In this document: positions 51,301 through 64,000 of the stretch, piece after piece | Position numbering within the stretch: the first letter of the stretch is position 1 | How the letters are laid out: each line of letters begins with the position of its first letter | Assembly: GCA_963760965.1 (NCBI GenBank) | Contig: CAVXEW010000007.1 | Span: 372,001-436,000, forward strand | Length of the DNA stretch: 64,000 bases | Origin: Pararhizobium_B sp963760965 | GTDB taxonomy: Bacteria; Pseudomonadota; Alphaproteobacteria; Rhizobiales; Rhizobiaceae | Direction: 5' to 3' | Notes under the pieces: generated by a model | What the model was told of the DNA's origin: nothing | What the model saw: only the letters and a program-made list of their open reading frames with translations | Databases searched by the model: none | Translations under genes and position numbers: made by a program

Positions 51301-51414
51301 AGAAGCTTGAGGCTGGCGAGATCGACAGCGAGGCCCAAAAGCAAAAGCTCCTCGACGCTTATGCGGAGGAGCTCTTGGGCAAATATCCCGAATGGGAGAA
51401 TTTGCAGGCTTCGG
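51301..51414 (+). pseudogene. Truncated coding remnant between IS3 and tRNA-fMet
   Basis: One frame reads KKLEAGEIDSEAQKQKLLDA followed by YAEELLGKYPEWENL, a Lys/Glu-rich helical sequence with ordinary amino-acid composition, unlike chance frames. It is cut by the IS3 end on the left and would run into the tRNA-fMet gene on the right. I do not recognise the protein. It may be the end of a gene lost to IS insertion. Confidence 0.3.
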
Positions 51415-51491
<77 letters not shown>

Positions 51492-51609
51492 TTGACTTTG
51501 TATGACCGGGGTTTCCCGGTTTGTGTTTTTGCAGGTCGTTTCGTGGCGGATCCACGATTGGCCTGCGGGCATTGTTGGCCCGGTTGTCTTGCGTTTGCGG
51601 AACTGCGAA

Positions 51610-51627
51610 CGGCCGCTTTCGCGGCCG
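51610..51627 (-). other. GAAA-loop hairpin between 5S and tRNA-fMet
   Basis: Perfect seven-base arms cggccgc / gcggccg with a GAAA tetraloop on the transcript, about 60 bases after 5S. Likely a processing or pausing element in the rRNA transcript. Confidence 0.4.
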
Positions 51628-51687
51628 GGTGTTCGGGTTCGGCGGCTTCTGATCGTGAACGAGAAGATTTGAGAGTTGCGTTTTGCA

Positions 51688-51805
51688 GACCTGGCAGCGA
51701 CCTACTCTCCCGCGTCTTGAGACGAAGTACCATCGGCGCTGGGGCATTTCACGGCCGGGTTCGGAATGGGACCGGGTGCAGCGACCCCGCAATAACCACC
51801 AGGTC
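51688..51805 (-). rRNA. rrf: 5S ribosomal RNA
   Basis: About 118 nucleotides starting gacctggtggttattgcggg and ending gtcgctgccaggtc on the minus strand; the two ends pair to form helix 1. CCCATTCCGAACCCGG, the loop B/C region, is conserved. Confidence 0.93.
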
Positions 51806-52154
51806 GGCAAAGCGCAACGTTCATGCTGCAAGGCATGAACGGGATCGAGAAGCTGGATTTGACTTGAGCTCGCGCCCGTCCCGGCCATTCGGCCGGAACT
51901 GCGCTTCGCCGCGGGCGAGGGCCCGCGGGCGTCCTTTCCCACACCGAAGCATGAGCGAGGGCGGCGCGAAGCTGTCTCTGTCTTTTGAACACGCCATTTC
52001 AGTTGCCGGCCTTGCCATGCCCTGGAGGGCTTCGCAAGGCCAGGCGGACGTCGCGCATCGCTGCACGGGCCCGTCCCCAAGCCGAAGCGCCGAAGGCGCG
52101 ACGGCATCAGGACAAACTGGAGGCTCATCTTCGATGAGCATGAACAATGAGAAC
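51806..52154. other. 23S-5S spacer of the rRNA operon
   Basis: About 350 bases, GC-rich, without a tRNA. The gatcgttctcattg sequence near its 23S side repeats, inverted in role, the sequence before the 23S 5' end; these form the processing stem around 23S. Confidence 0.6.
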
Positions 52155-55170
<3,016 letters not shown>

Positions 55171-55625
55171 GTTCTCATTGCCAATGCTCATCCTTATTCG
55201 GGTTCCGCCCCTGCCTTCCCGCTTGACGCGAAGGAGACGCAGAACCTGGCCATGCCGACACGCCAGAGCGTGCCGCATCAGCCAGCCCGAAAGCCCGGCT
55301 ACCTTTTACAACCGGGCATTCAAATGCCATCGACGTGTTCGGTGCGGTACCCAACGGAAACACGCCGAGCGTTTCCGGGTCCGCACCTTAAGACCAGCTT
55401 CTCGAGAGGTGTCCGGCTGCGCGCGGTCAGGCAACGCAGATCCATGCCCCGGACCAGACCGGGCGAACCCGGAACAATCCAAGACACTTGAATGGACAAG
55501 CCGGGTCAACCGGCATCCAGACACCATCTTCTCTTCACGATTTCTTCAAGAACAGCCCCGGGCAAGGCCCAGGGCAAACTGTTGTTTCCTCGAGGACAGG
55601 ATCCGGCCAACCCACCAGAAAGAAG
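55171..55625. other. tRNA-Ala to 23S spacer
   Basis: About 455 bases of rRNA-operon spacer, without a further tRNA. It includes one half of the 23S processing stem next to 55170. No gene seen. Confidence 0.6.
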
Positions 55626-55701
55626 TGGTGGAGCTGAGCGGGATCGAACCGCTGACCCCCTGCTTGCAAAGCAGGTGCTCTCCCAGCTGAGCTACAGCCC
55701 C
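55626..55701 (-). tRNA. tRNA-Ala (TGC)
   Basis: A 76-nucleotide cloverleaf with CCA, 5' ggggctgtagctcagctggg, anticodon loop TTTGCAA. The G3-T70 wobble pair that identifies alanine tRNA is present in the acceptor stem. Confidence 0.95.
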
Positions 55702-55731
55702 ATCTTCCCGGCCGCATCGCCTTCCAGGCAA

Positions 55732-55808
<77 letters not shown>

Positions 55809-56082
55809 GTCCCTCGCAACGCCGACCGAGCGCCGCCACAGCGACGACAGGACCGGCCCGGCAAAGCCCGGTCGACAAGACCGGCCAGACAAGCCCGCAA
55901 AGCCCGGAGCGACAAAGACATGCCCGCAGGACATGGTTCGTTATCCTCGAAGGAAAGAGAAACGTAGGCGGCGGCTTCCGCTCATGCTTGATCGACCGGA
56001 CCTGACTGATCCGGCCTTGTTCCAATAAAGATGGAGAAGGATCATGCCGCCCGAAGACGGCCGTCTTTCCAGTTCTCGATCT

Positions 56083-57574
<1,492 letters not shown>

Positions 57575-57766
57575 AGACATCTGATAATGGCTTACTTGGT
57601 CACGCTCGAAATCGACGAGAACTTCACACCCGGCTCCATAAAGAAGCCAGTGTAACTTTCTCTCGAAAACGTGACCGCCATAGTCTCTTCAAGACCATCA
57701 GGAGACAATGCCCCATCATGGCCAGCAGAAACACGCCGCCCACGTTTCTCTTTCCCATTCTTCAGT

Positions 57767-57778
57767 TGTCAAAGAACA
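57767..57778 (-). promoter_or_regulatory. rRNA antitermination boxA
   Basis: On the transcript it reads TGTTCTTTGACA, close to the boxA consensus TGCTCTTTAACA. About 200 bases before the 16S start and 140 after the promoter. It would recruit Nus factors for antitermination. Confidence 0.7.
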
Positions 57779-57920
57779 GACAGCAAAAAAATGCCGTCAA
57801 CGGTTCCAAAACACAAGGCCCCAAAACCGTCAGAGTGTCGCCCTAAGCGCCGCTCAAAAGTGAAAAACGAGAGCAAACTCTGCCACCGCCAGCGGCGCCG
57901 CCGCCCTCGTTGATGAGCGC

Positions 57921-57950
57921 TATATAGGCCCCCACTTCCCAACCTGTCAA
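57921..57950 (-). promoter_or_regulatory. rRNA operon promoter
   Basis: Read on the minus strand: TTGACA (57945-57950), 18 bases, TATATA (57921-57926), followed by a G and a GC-rich discriminator. An AT-rich stretch with A/T tracts lies just upstream, as an UP element would. Confidence 0.7.
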
Positions 57951-58401
57951 CGCGGTTTTTCAAAAAACTGTCATTTTTCTTCGGGCGTCCCGAGAGCCGG
58001 CCAGAGGCCGTCCCGCCCGGCCGTCCGAGCCCCTCGATACAGTCGCGCCCGACAACCCGACGGCCGCTGCCGTCGACGCAAGATTGTACCGCAGACGCAT
58101 GCCGGATGCCGCTCCCGCGGCGCCGCGAACCGGGGAGCGAGAACAATAATGACGACAAACTATAGCCTCGGCCTTCAAAATGGCGCATTGACTGTGGCAT
58201 AAGAGGTACGAGTGGGGTCAATGTCGACGTCTGGCGATTGAGTCTGACTGTCCGCAAAGCGGTCGATCAGCAATTCGTTTTGGGGCGAATACCGGTCATG
58301 GCTTCGACTTCCGCCGGCAATCGGCGCAGACCACGCGAGGGTACCGCTACCCGCAGAAGGTGGCGACAGGTAGGGCAAGAGGGCAAGACAAGAACCCGGG
58401 A

Positions 58402-60345
58402 ATGGCATCGAACCGCGATCTCATCAAAGCCATGGGGAGCGAGCCTCCGATATTGGCGGGCAGCCGCAAGGCGCCCGATCGGCGCGATGTGTCGCTGCGC
58501 TGGCTTTCCGGTACGTTCCTGACCGGCATCGCATCGAGCGTGCTCATGGGCTTCGCGCTGTTCGCCGCCCTCGACGGACGCGAGCAGCTTGCAATGCCCG
58601 GCCAGGCGCTGGCCGCTGTGGACGTCGCCACTGCCTCCGGCCAGGCCCAGAAAGGCGGACGTCTCGCTGCTTCCCTCCCTCGGGCCAAACCGGTCGACCG
58701 CTCTGTGATGGACGTATCGACGGTCGTGCACGAAGGCGATCATGACGTGGTCCGCCGCCGCCCCTTCGCGGTGTTCAAGATGTCGCTCGCCGCCAACCAT
58801 GCGACCGACGTCTCCTATCCGAAGTTCAACCCGCTGACGATCGTCGCCAGCGGCAACACCGATCCGGCGCCCGCCACCTCGACCGGTCAGATCTACGGAG
58901 CCCAGGTCGATTCCGAAGTGAGCCTGAAGACCACCGACTTTCCGATCGGCAGGAGGTCCCTTCCCTATGCTGCCTCTCTCGACGGCAGGGAGGCCGAGCG
59001 GATCGCGCGGGTCGACGCGGACGCTCTGACCAGCCCGACCATGCAACTGGCGTCTCTGTACCTTCCGGTTTCCCCCGCTCCGGACCGCACGGGCCCCTTC
59101 GTGCATTTCAGGTCCGACGGAAACGCGCGGGTGACCGCGGAGAACGTCTCGGTCACGCCGATGAACGATCTCGACGTGTCCGACGCCAATTTCGGCGACG
59201 ACATCATTCCATTTCGCACCGGCAGGACCATCGGCGAGGCGATGGCCGCCGCGGGCTTCGGCGGCAGCGAAGTCGCGGAGGTCTCCGATGCCCTCGCGCG
59301 CCTGATCGGTTCGGATTCGCTGGCGCAAGGCGACGTCCTTCGCCTCGGAATAGAACAGTCCGGAAGCGACGTGCGCATCATGCGCGCCAGCGTCTATTCC
59401 GACGACAAGCATGTCGTGACCGTGGCCCGCAACGACCGCGGCCGGTTCGTGGTCGGCGCCGCTCCGCCGCCCTCGGACGCGGTCACCCACGCCTTCGACG
59501 ACACGCCGGTGCCCACGATCGTGCAGCGCAACCTGCCCGACCTGTATGACGGCATCTATCGGGCAGGGCTTTCATACGGGATGAGCGAAGCAATGATCGG
59601 GCGGGTCGTCCGGCTGCTTGCCCCGGTCGTCGACTTCAAGGCGGGGATGACTCCATCCGATCGCCTCGAGGTCTTCTTCTCGTCCCCCGACAGGGCAGGC
59701 AAGGCGACGGAAAGCTCGCAGCTTCTCTTCCTGGACGCCAACATCGACGGGAAGGAAACCCGCCTCTATCGCTTCCAGGGCAAGAACGGCAACGTCGACT
59801 ACTACAACTCCGAGGGCAAGAGCATTCATCCGTTCCTGCTGCGCGACCCGGTCCCCAGCGGCGTCTTCACCTCGCCGTTCGGCATGCGTCGCCACCCCAT
59901 CCTCGGGTACAAGCGCATGCACTGGGGCTGCGACTGGGCCGCCCCGCGCGGTACGCCGATCCTCTCGGTGGGCGACGGCGTCGTCGTCAAGGCAGGCTGG
60001 GACTCCGGCGGCTATGGCAACCAGACCATCATAAGCTACGGCAACGGCTACGAGAGTTCCTACAACCACCAGAGCGCGATCGCCAAGGGGATCAAGCCCG
60101 GCGCTCACGTCCGCCAGGGCCAGGTCATCGGATATGTCGGGACGACGGGGGAATCAACCGGTCCGCATCTGCACTACGAGGTCATCGTCAACGGTACGAA
60201 GGTCGACCCGATGAAGGTCCGGCTGCCCGAGCGCAAACCGCTGAAGGGCGGTGCGCTGGTCGCCTTCGAACACGAGCGCAAGCGCATCGATTCCCTTCTC
60301 GAAAGCACCGACAAGGCGACATCTGCCGAAGTCGCCTCGCGATAG
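58402..60345 (+). CDS. Membrane-anchored M23 family metallopeptidase
   Basis: About 647 residues from ATG 58402 (a GTG at 58360 would add 14). A cytoplasmic start, then one membrane segment (about 34-57, FLTGIASSVLMGFALFAAL), a long periplasmic region (about 60-490) that includes a LysM/OapA-like FRTGRTIGEAMAAAGFGG segment, and a C-terminal LytM domain (about 495-600). Zinc ligands and active site are intact: MHWGCDWAAP with HxxxD, and GPHLHYEV with HxH. It should cut peptidoglycan cross-bridges and act in cell growth or division. Divergent from the rRNA operon and convergent with clpB. Confidence 0.9.
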   Translation: MASNRDLIKAMGSEPPILAGSRKAPDRRDVSLRWLSGTFLTGIASSVLMGFALFAALDGREQLAMPGQALAAVDVATASGQAQKGGRLAASLPRAKPVDRSVMDVSTVVHEGDHDVVRRRPFAVFKMSLAANHATDVSYPKFNPLTIVASGNTDPAPATSTGQIYGAQVDSEVSLKTTDFPIGRRSLPYAASLDGREAERIARVDADALTSPTMQLASLYLPVSPAPDRTGPFVHFRSDGNARVTAENVSVTPMNDLDVSDANFGDDIIPFRTGRTIGEAMAAAGFGGSEVAEVSDALARLIGSDSLAQGDVLRLGIEQSGSDVRIMRASVYSDDKHVVTVARNDRGRFVVGAAPPPSDAVTHAFDDTPVPTIVQRNLPDLYDGIYRAGLSYGMSEAMIGRVVRLLAPVVDFKAGMTPSDRLEVFFSSPDRAGKATESSQLLFLDANIDGKETRLYRFQGKNGNVDYYNSEGKSIHPFLLRDPVPSGVFTSPFGMRRHPILGYKRMHWGCDWAAPRGTPILSVGDGVVVKAGWDSGGYGNQTIISYGNGYESSYNHQSAIAKGIKPGAHVRQGQVIGYVGTTGESTGPHLHYEVIVNGTKVDPMKVRLPERKPLKGGALVAFEHERKRIDSLLESTDKATSAEVASR

Positions 60346-60370
60346 GACGCGAGGGCGCCCACGCACGAAA

Positions 60371-60402
60371 GGGACGGGCTCTGCGAACCCGCCCCTCTTC
60401 TG
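60371..60402 (+). terminator. Terminator after the M23 peptidase gene
   Basis: gggacggg / cccgcccc form a stem with one mismatch and a nine-base loop, followed by tcttct. About 25 bases past the peptidase stop, and just beyond the convergent clpB stop. Confidence 0.5.
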
Positions 60403-60433
60403 GTAATTCAGGCAGAGGCGCTTGCCGGCCCCC

Positions 60434-63046
60434 TCAGGCGGCCCTGGTGGCCTCCGCTGCCGGATCGGACGGATCGAATATCAGCCGATCCGAACCGTTC
60501 GTGATCCTCACCCGGGCTCCGTCGGAGACCTCCCCGAGCAGGATCTTCTCCGCAAGCGGATCCTGCACTTCCTTCTGGATCACCCGCTTCAGCGGACGTG
60601 CGCCATAGGCCGGGTCGTAGCCCTTGTCGGCCAGCCACGTGCGGGCCCCCTCGTCGAGATCGATCGTGATCTTCCGGTCCGAAAGCAGCTTCCGGAGCTT
60701 CTCCAGCTGGATGTCGACGATCGCACCCATCTCCTGCCGACGAAGGCGATGGAAGAGAATGATCTCGTCGACGCGGTTCAGGAACTCGGGCCGGAACGAC
60801 GAACGCACGACGTCCATCACCTGCGGACGGACCGCATCGACGTCCTGGTCCTCGCCCAGACCGGTCAGGTATTCCGCCCCCAGGTTCGATGTCATGATGA
60901 TCATCGTGTTGCGGAAGTCGACGGTCCTGCCCTGGCCGTCCGTGAGCCGTCCGTCGTCGAGCACCTGAAGGAGCACGTTGAACACGTCGGGATGCGCCTT
61001 CTCGATCTCGTCGAACAAGACGACCTGGTAGGGTCTGCGCCGGACGGCCTCGGTCAGCGCGCCGCCTTCCTCGTAGCCGACATAGCCGGGAGGCGCGCCG
61101 ATCAGCCGGGCAACCGAATGCTTCTCCATGTACTCGGACATGTCGATGCGCGCCATGGCGCCCTCGTCGTCAAACAGGAACCGGGCGAGCGACTTGGTAA
61201 GCTCGGTCTTGCCGACCCCGGTCGGGCCGAGGAAGATGAACGAGCCGATCGGCCGGTTCGGATCCTGAAGACCGGCGCGGGCACGGCGGACCGCCTTGGA
61301 AACGGCCTGGACCGCCTCGCCCTGGCCCACGACACTCTTTGCGAGCTCGTCTTCCATGCGAAGCAGCTTCTCGCGCTCCCCTTCCAGCATCTTGTCGACC
61401 GGTATTCCCGTCCATCGGGAGACGACGTGTGCGATATGGTCCGGCGTGACGGTTTCCTCGACCATGCCTGCGCCTGCGTCCTCGCTTGCCTGATCGGCAT
61501 CCTGGAGCTGCTTCTCCAGATCCGGTATCAGCCCGTATGCCAGCTCGCCCGCCCTCTGGAACTCGCCCTTGCGCTGGGCGATCGCAAGCTCGTTGCGCGC
61601 TTCGTCCAGCCTTGTCTTGAGGTCGGCAGCAAGGCCGAGCTTCTGCTTTTCCGACTGCCACTTTGCAGTCAGCGCATCAGCCTCTTCCTCGAGCCCGGCC
61701 AGATCTTCCTCGAGCTTGGCGAGGCGATCCTTCGAAGCTTGGTCGGTTTCCTTCTTCAGAGCCTCGCGCTCGATCTTGAGCTGGATGATCCTGCGGTCGA
61801 GCTCGTCCAGTTCCTCGGGCTTCGAATCGACCTGCATGCGCAGCCGGGAAGCCGATTCGTCGACGAGGTCGATCGCCTTGTCGGGCAGGAACCGGTCGGT
61901 GATGTAGCGATTCGACAGCGTCGCCGCGGCGACCAGCGCCGAGTCGGAGATTCGCACTTTGTGATGCTGCTCGTACTTCTCCTTGAGTCCGCGCAGGATC
62001 GAGACGGTGTCCTCCTCCGTCGGCTCCGATACGAAAACCGGCTGGAAGCGGCGCGCAAGAGCCGCGTCTTTCTCGACATGCTTGCGGTACTCGTCGAGGG
62101 TGGTCGCGCCGACGCAGTGCAACTCGCCTCGGGCGAGCGCCGGCTTCAGGAGGTTCGAGGCGTCCATGGCGCCATCGGCCTTGCCGGCACCCACGAGCGT
62201 GTGCATCTCGTCGATGAAGACGATCACCTCGCCCGCAGCCGCCTGGATCTCCGAAAGAACCGCCTTCAGCCGCTCCTCGAATTCCCCTCGATACTTGGCC
62301 CCGGCAATCAGCGCGCCCATGTCGAGAGCCATCAGCCGCTTGTCCTTGAGGGATTCCGGGACGTCGCCATTGACGATCCGCAGCGCCAGGCCCTCCGCGA
62401 TCGCCGTCTTGCCGACGCCGGGCTCGCCGATGAGCACGGGGTTGTTCTTCGTCCGGCGGGACAGGACCTGAATCGTCCGGCGAATCTCGTCGTCGCGGCC
62501 GATGACCGGATCGAGCTTGCCCTCGCGCGCGGCCTCGGTCAGGTCGCGGGCATACTTCTTCAGCGCGTCGTAGCCTTCCTCCGCCGAAGCCGTGTCGGCG
62601 GTGCGGCCCTTGCGAATGTCGTTGATCACGGTGTTCAGGGCGTTGGCGGTCACGCCCGCCTTCGCGAGAATCTCCGATGCCTGAGCGCTCTTTTCTATAG
62701 CGAGAGCGAGCAGGAGCCTCTCGACCGTGACAAAGCTGTCGCCCGCCTTCTTCGCGGCCTCTTCAGCCGTGGTAAAGACCTTCGCAAGCGGCTGGGCCAT
62801 GTAGAGCTGGCCGTTGCCGCCGGAAACCTTGGGCAATTTGGCAAGCGCCGCCTCGACACCGAGCTTGGCATCCTTGGCGCGGCCGCCCGCGCGCTCGATC
62901 AAGGAGGCGCACATGCCTTCTTCGTCATCGAGAAGCACCTTCAGAAGGTGCTCGGGAGTGAATTGCTGATGCCCTTCGGAGAGGGCATAGGTTTGGGCGG
63001 ACTGGAGAAAGCCGCGCACGCGTTCGGTGTATTTTTCGGGATTCAT
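60434..63046 (-). CDS. clpB: ATP-dependent disaggregase ClpB
   Basis: An 870-residue Hsp100 protein. The N-domain (about 1-150) starts MNPEKYTERVRGFLQ. Then NBD1 with Walker A GEPGVGKTA (about 200), the coiled-coil middle domain (about 410-525; rich in Leu/Glu/Lys/Arg, absent from ClpA), and NBD2 with Walker A GPTGVGKTE and Walker B VVLFDEIEKAH. No ClpP-binding IGF loop. It works with DnaK to rescue aggregated proteins after heat shock. ATG 63046 gives the normal N-terminus. A heat-shock promoter is likely upstream but I could not identify one. Confidence 0.97.
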   Translation of the reverse strand: MNPEKYTERVRGFLQSAQTYALSEGHQQFTPEHLLKVLLDDEEGMCASLIERAGGRAKDAKLGVEAALAKLPKVSGGNGQLYMAQPLAKVFTTAEEAAKKAGDSFVTVERLLLALAIEKSAQASEILAKAGVTANALNTVINDIRKGRTADTASAEEGYDALKKYARDLTEAAREGKLDPVIGRDDEIRRTIQVLSRRTKNNPVLIGEPGVGKTAIAEGLALRIVNGDVPESLKDKRLMALDMGALIAGAKYRGEFEERLKAVLSEIQAAAGEVIVFIDEMHTLVGAGKADGAMDASNLLKPALARGELHCVGATTLDEYRKHVEKDAALARRFQPVFVSEPTEEDTVSILRGLKEKYEQHHKVRISDSALVAAATLSNRYITDRFLPDKAIDLVDESASRLRMQVDSKPEELDELDRRIIQLKIEREALKKETDQASKDRLAKLEEDLAGLEEEADALTAKWQSEKQKLGLAADLKTRLDEARNELAIAQRKGEFQRAGELAYGLIPDLEKQLQDADQASEDAGAGMVEETVTPDHIAHVVSRWTGIPVDKMLEGEREKLLRMEDELAKSVVGQGEAVQAVSKAVRRARAGLQDPNRPIGSFIFLGPTGVGKTELTKSLARFLFDDEGAMARIDMSEYMEKHSVARLIGAPPGYVGYEEGGALTEAVRRRPYQVVLFDEIEKAHPDVFNVLLQVLDDGRLTDGQGRTVDFRNTMIIMTSNLGAEYLTGLGEDQDVDAVRPQVMDVVRSSFRPEFLNRVDEIILFHRLRRQEMGAIVDIQLEKLRKLLSDRKITIDLDEGARTWLADKGYDPAYGARPLKRVIQKEVQDPLAEKILLGEVSDGARVRITNGSDRLIFDPSDPAAEATRAA

Positions 63047-63213
63047 AGTCGATGGCTCCATGTCATGCTCCGCCCACTATGGCGCGAAACAGTCTGTCAT
63101 GAATTGACCTCCGTCATCGGCAGGCCGGTTCTGAAAGCTATATGGGGAGCCGAAATGGAAACCGGAAGAGGGCACGCGCGATGTCGCGGCCGGCGGTACC
63201 GATCAAACGCAAA

Positions 63214-63238
63214 GCCCCGGATCGAAGCGAACCGGGGC
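63214..63238 (-). terminator. Rho-independent terminator after the DUF4167 gene
   Basis: Perfect seven-base arms gccccgg / ccggggc with an 11-base loop, followed on the minus strand by TTTGCGTTTG. About 35 bases past the DUF4167 stop, upstream of clpB. Confidence 0.6.
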
Positions 63239-63272
63239 CCTGATCTTCGTGAAATTCCAGGAGCAGCGTGGC

Positions 63273-64000
63273 CTACTCCGAAGTCGCTCCGGCCATCGGC
63301 GACTCGCCCTTGTCGTCTTCGCCTTTCGCCGCCGGCTTGCCAGACGCTTCGCCAGTCTCCGAAGAGTCCGAATCTGCCTTGCGCGGGCGACGCGGGCGGG
63401 ATGCAGCAGTGCGCCTGCGCTGCGCCGGACGCCGGGCACCGGAGGCTGGCATCTCCTCCTCGATGGCGACTTCCGCCGGCATGCCTTCGATGACGGGCTG
63501 CGGCCCGGAGCCATTGATATGGGCCTGCGCCTGGCGCTGCTCCTCCCTGTCGGCTCCCTCGTCGTCCTGGTTGCGCACTTCGTCCTGGTTGCGGGCCGCG
63601 CGCTCCTGGCCGTTGTTGCCGCCGCGGTCATGGCCGTTGCCACGCTGCGCTTCGGGCCGGTCGCCGCCTGCACGCTCGCCCTCGTCCCTGTCGTCGCGCT
63701 CGCCATCGCGATCCGTGCTCTCGCGCTCGTCACGCTGGTAGCGCTCCTGCATCTGGGCCTGCGCCGCCGCTATGATGCGGTTGTAGTGCTCGGCGTGCTG
63801 CAGGTAGTTCTCCGCCATCACGTTGTCGCCGCTGCTTTGTGCGTCCCGCGCCAGCGTCGCGTATTTCTCCGCGATGTGCTGGGCCGTGCCCCTGATCTTC
63901 ACATCCGGACCGGAACTGTCATAGGTACGCGAGAGCGGGTTCCCGCCCTTGCGGTTGTTATTGTTGTTATTGTTGTTATTCCGCCCGCGACCGCGCTTGT
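63273..64000 (-). CDS. DUF4167 domain protein (5' end beyond window)
   Basis: About 242 residues visible, N-terminus beyond the edge. The first visible residues are KRGRGR, a run of nine Asn, then RKGGNPLSRTYDSSGPDVKI and RGTAQHIAEKYATLARDAQS, which match the N-terminal DUF4167 domain. The remainder (about residue 75 on) is disordered and highly charged, rich in Arg, Asp, Glu, Gln and Asn, with Arg/Lys clusters near the end (RRPRKADS). The shape suggests an RNA- or nucleic-acid-binding protein. Function unknown. Hyphomicrobiales commonly carry it near prmC/prfA and clpB. Confidence 0.85.
   Translation of the reverse strand, partial: KRGRGRNNNNNNNNNRKGGNPLSRTYDSSGPDVKIRGTAQHIAEKYATLARDAQSSGDNVMAENYLQHAEHYNRIIAAAQAQMQERYQRDERESTDRDGERDDRDEGERAGGDRPEAQRGNGHDRGGNNGQERAARNQDEVRNQDDEGADREEQRQAQAHINGSGPQPVIEGMPAEVAIEEEMPASGARRPAQRRRTAASRPRRPRKADSDSSETGEASGKPAAKGEDDKGESPMAGATSE

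Larger units (their letters stand above)
57575..58401. other. rRNA leader and divergent upstream region
   Basis: About 830 bases. The left 350 are the rRNA leader with boxA; then the promoter (57921-57950); the rest is the upstream region shared with the M23 peptidase gene, where I see no clear promoter and no gene. Confidence 0.6.

Noticed and set aside
51508..51530. Hairpin followed by T-rich sequence beside tRNA-fMet as the rRNA operon terminator
   Set aside because: The T run follows on the plus strand, while the operon is read on the minus strand, and it lies upstream of tRNA-fMet.
58188..58215. TTGACT followed by a possible -10 upstream of the M23 gene
   Set aside because: Spacing to any AT-rich hexamer is poor; not strong enough to list as a promoter.
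60422..63493. A plus-strand open frame of about 1000 codons opposite clpB
   Set aside because: A shadow of clpB codon bias; no family resemblance.

Overview
The window looks like a chromosomal segment of a GC-rich alphaproteobacterium of the order Hyphomicrobiales (Rhizobiales). The evidence is the rRNA operon order 16S - tRNA-Ile - tRNA-Ala - 23S - 5S - tRNA-fMet, an intervening sequence in the 5' part of the 23S gene typical of that order, a DUF4167 protein beside clpB, and many sugar/polyol ABC importers of the CUT2 type. I would not name a genus from this window alone.

Layout. 1-9.7 kb: a cut GNAT acetyltransferase, an aminotransferase, a MipA/OmpV outer-membrane protein, a DUF533 protein, KDPG aldolase, a muramidase-type peptidoglycan hydrolase, the tRNA hydroxylase TrhO, then a likely hydroxyproline pair (FAD amino-acid oxidoreductase plus 4-hydroxyproline 2-epimerase) and a luciferase-like monooxygenase. 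9.7-22.6 kb: a GH1 beta-glucosidase with a LacI-type operator, gltX-lysS, a one-TM protein, a transaldolase-like enzyme beside a PfkB sugar kinase, an RND efflux pair with its divergent TetR regulator, and an isochorismatase-like hydrolase.

22.7-31.3 kb is the most unusual catabolic operon, read on the minus strand. It starts with a cytoplasmic winged-helix regulator fused to a family-1 ABC solute-binding domain. It continues with an atypical M24 creatinase-fold protein, E1 alpha and E1 beta of a 2-oxoacid dehydrogenase, a lipoyl protein whose E2-like core has lost its catalytic motif, an aldehyde dehydrogenase, and an E2 that has the catalytic core but no lipoyl domain. The substrate is not evident from sequence.

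31.4-45.5 kb holds two CUT2 importers. The first (binding protein, two permeases, ATPase) carries a decayed short-chain dehydrogenase. The second (binding protein, ATPase broken by two frameshifts, permease) is followed by a 3-hydroxyisobutyrate-dehydrogenase-type enzyme and split dihydroxyacetone kinase DhaK/DhaL, with a SorC-type regulator upstream. A 329-residue protein I cannot place sits between the two systems.

45.8-51.4 kb is an insertion-sequence scrapyard next to the 3' end of tRNA-fMet: a TackOD1-like gene cut by an IS256 element, an IS4-type remnant, a small immunity-like gene translationally coupled to the 3' remnant of a TNT-domain toxin, a partial IS256, a partial IS3 and a complete IS3 element. 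51.4-58 kb is the rRNA operon with its promoter and boxA. 58.4-64 kb carries an M23 peptidase, ClpB and a DUF4167 protein that runs off the right edge.
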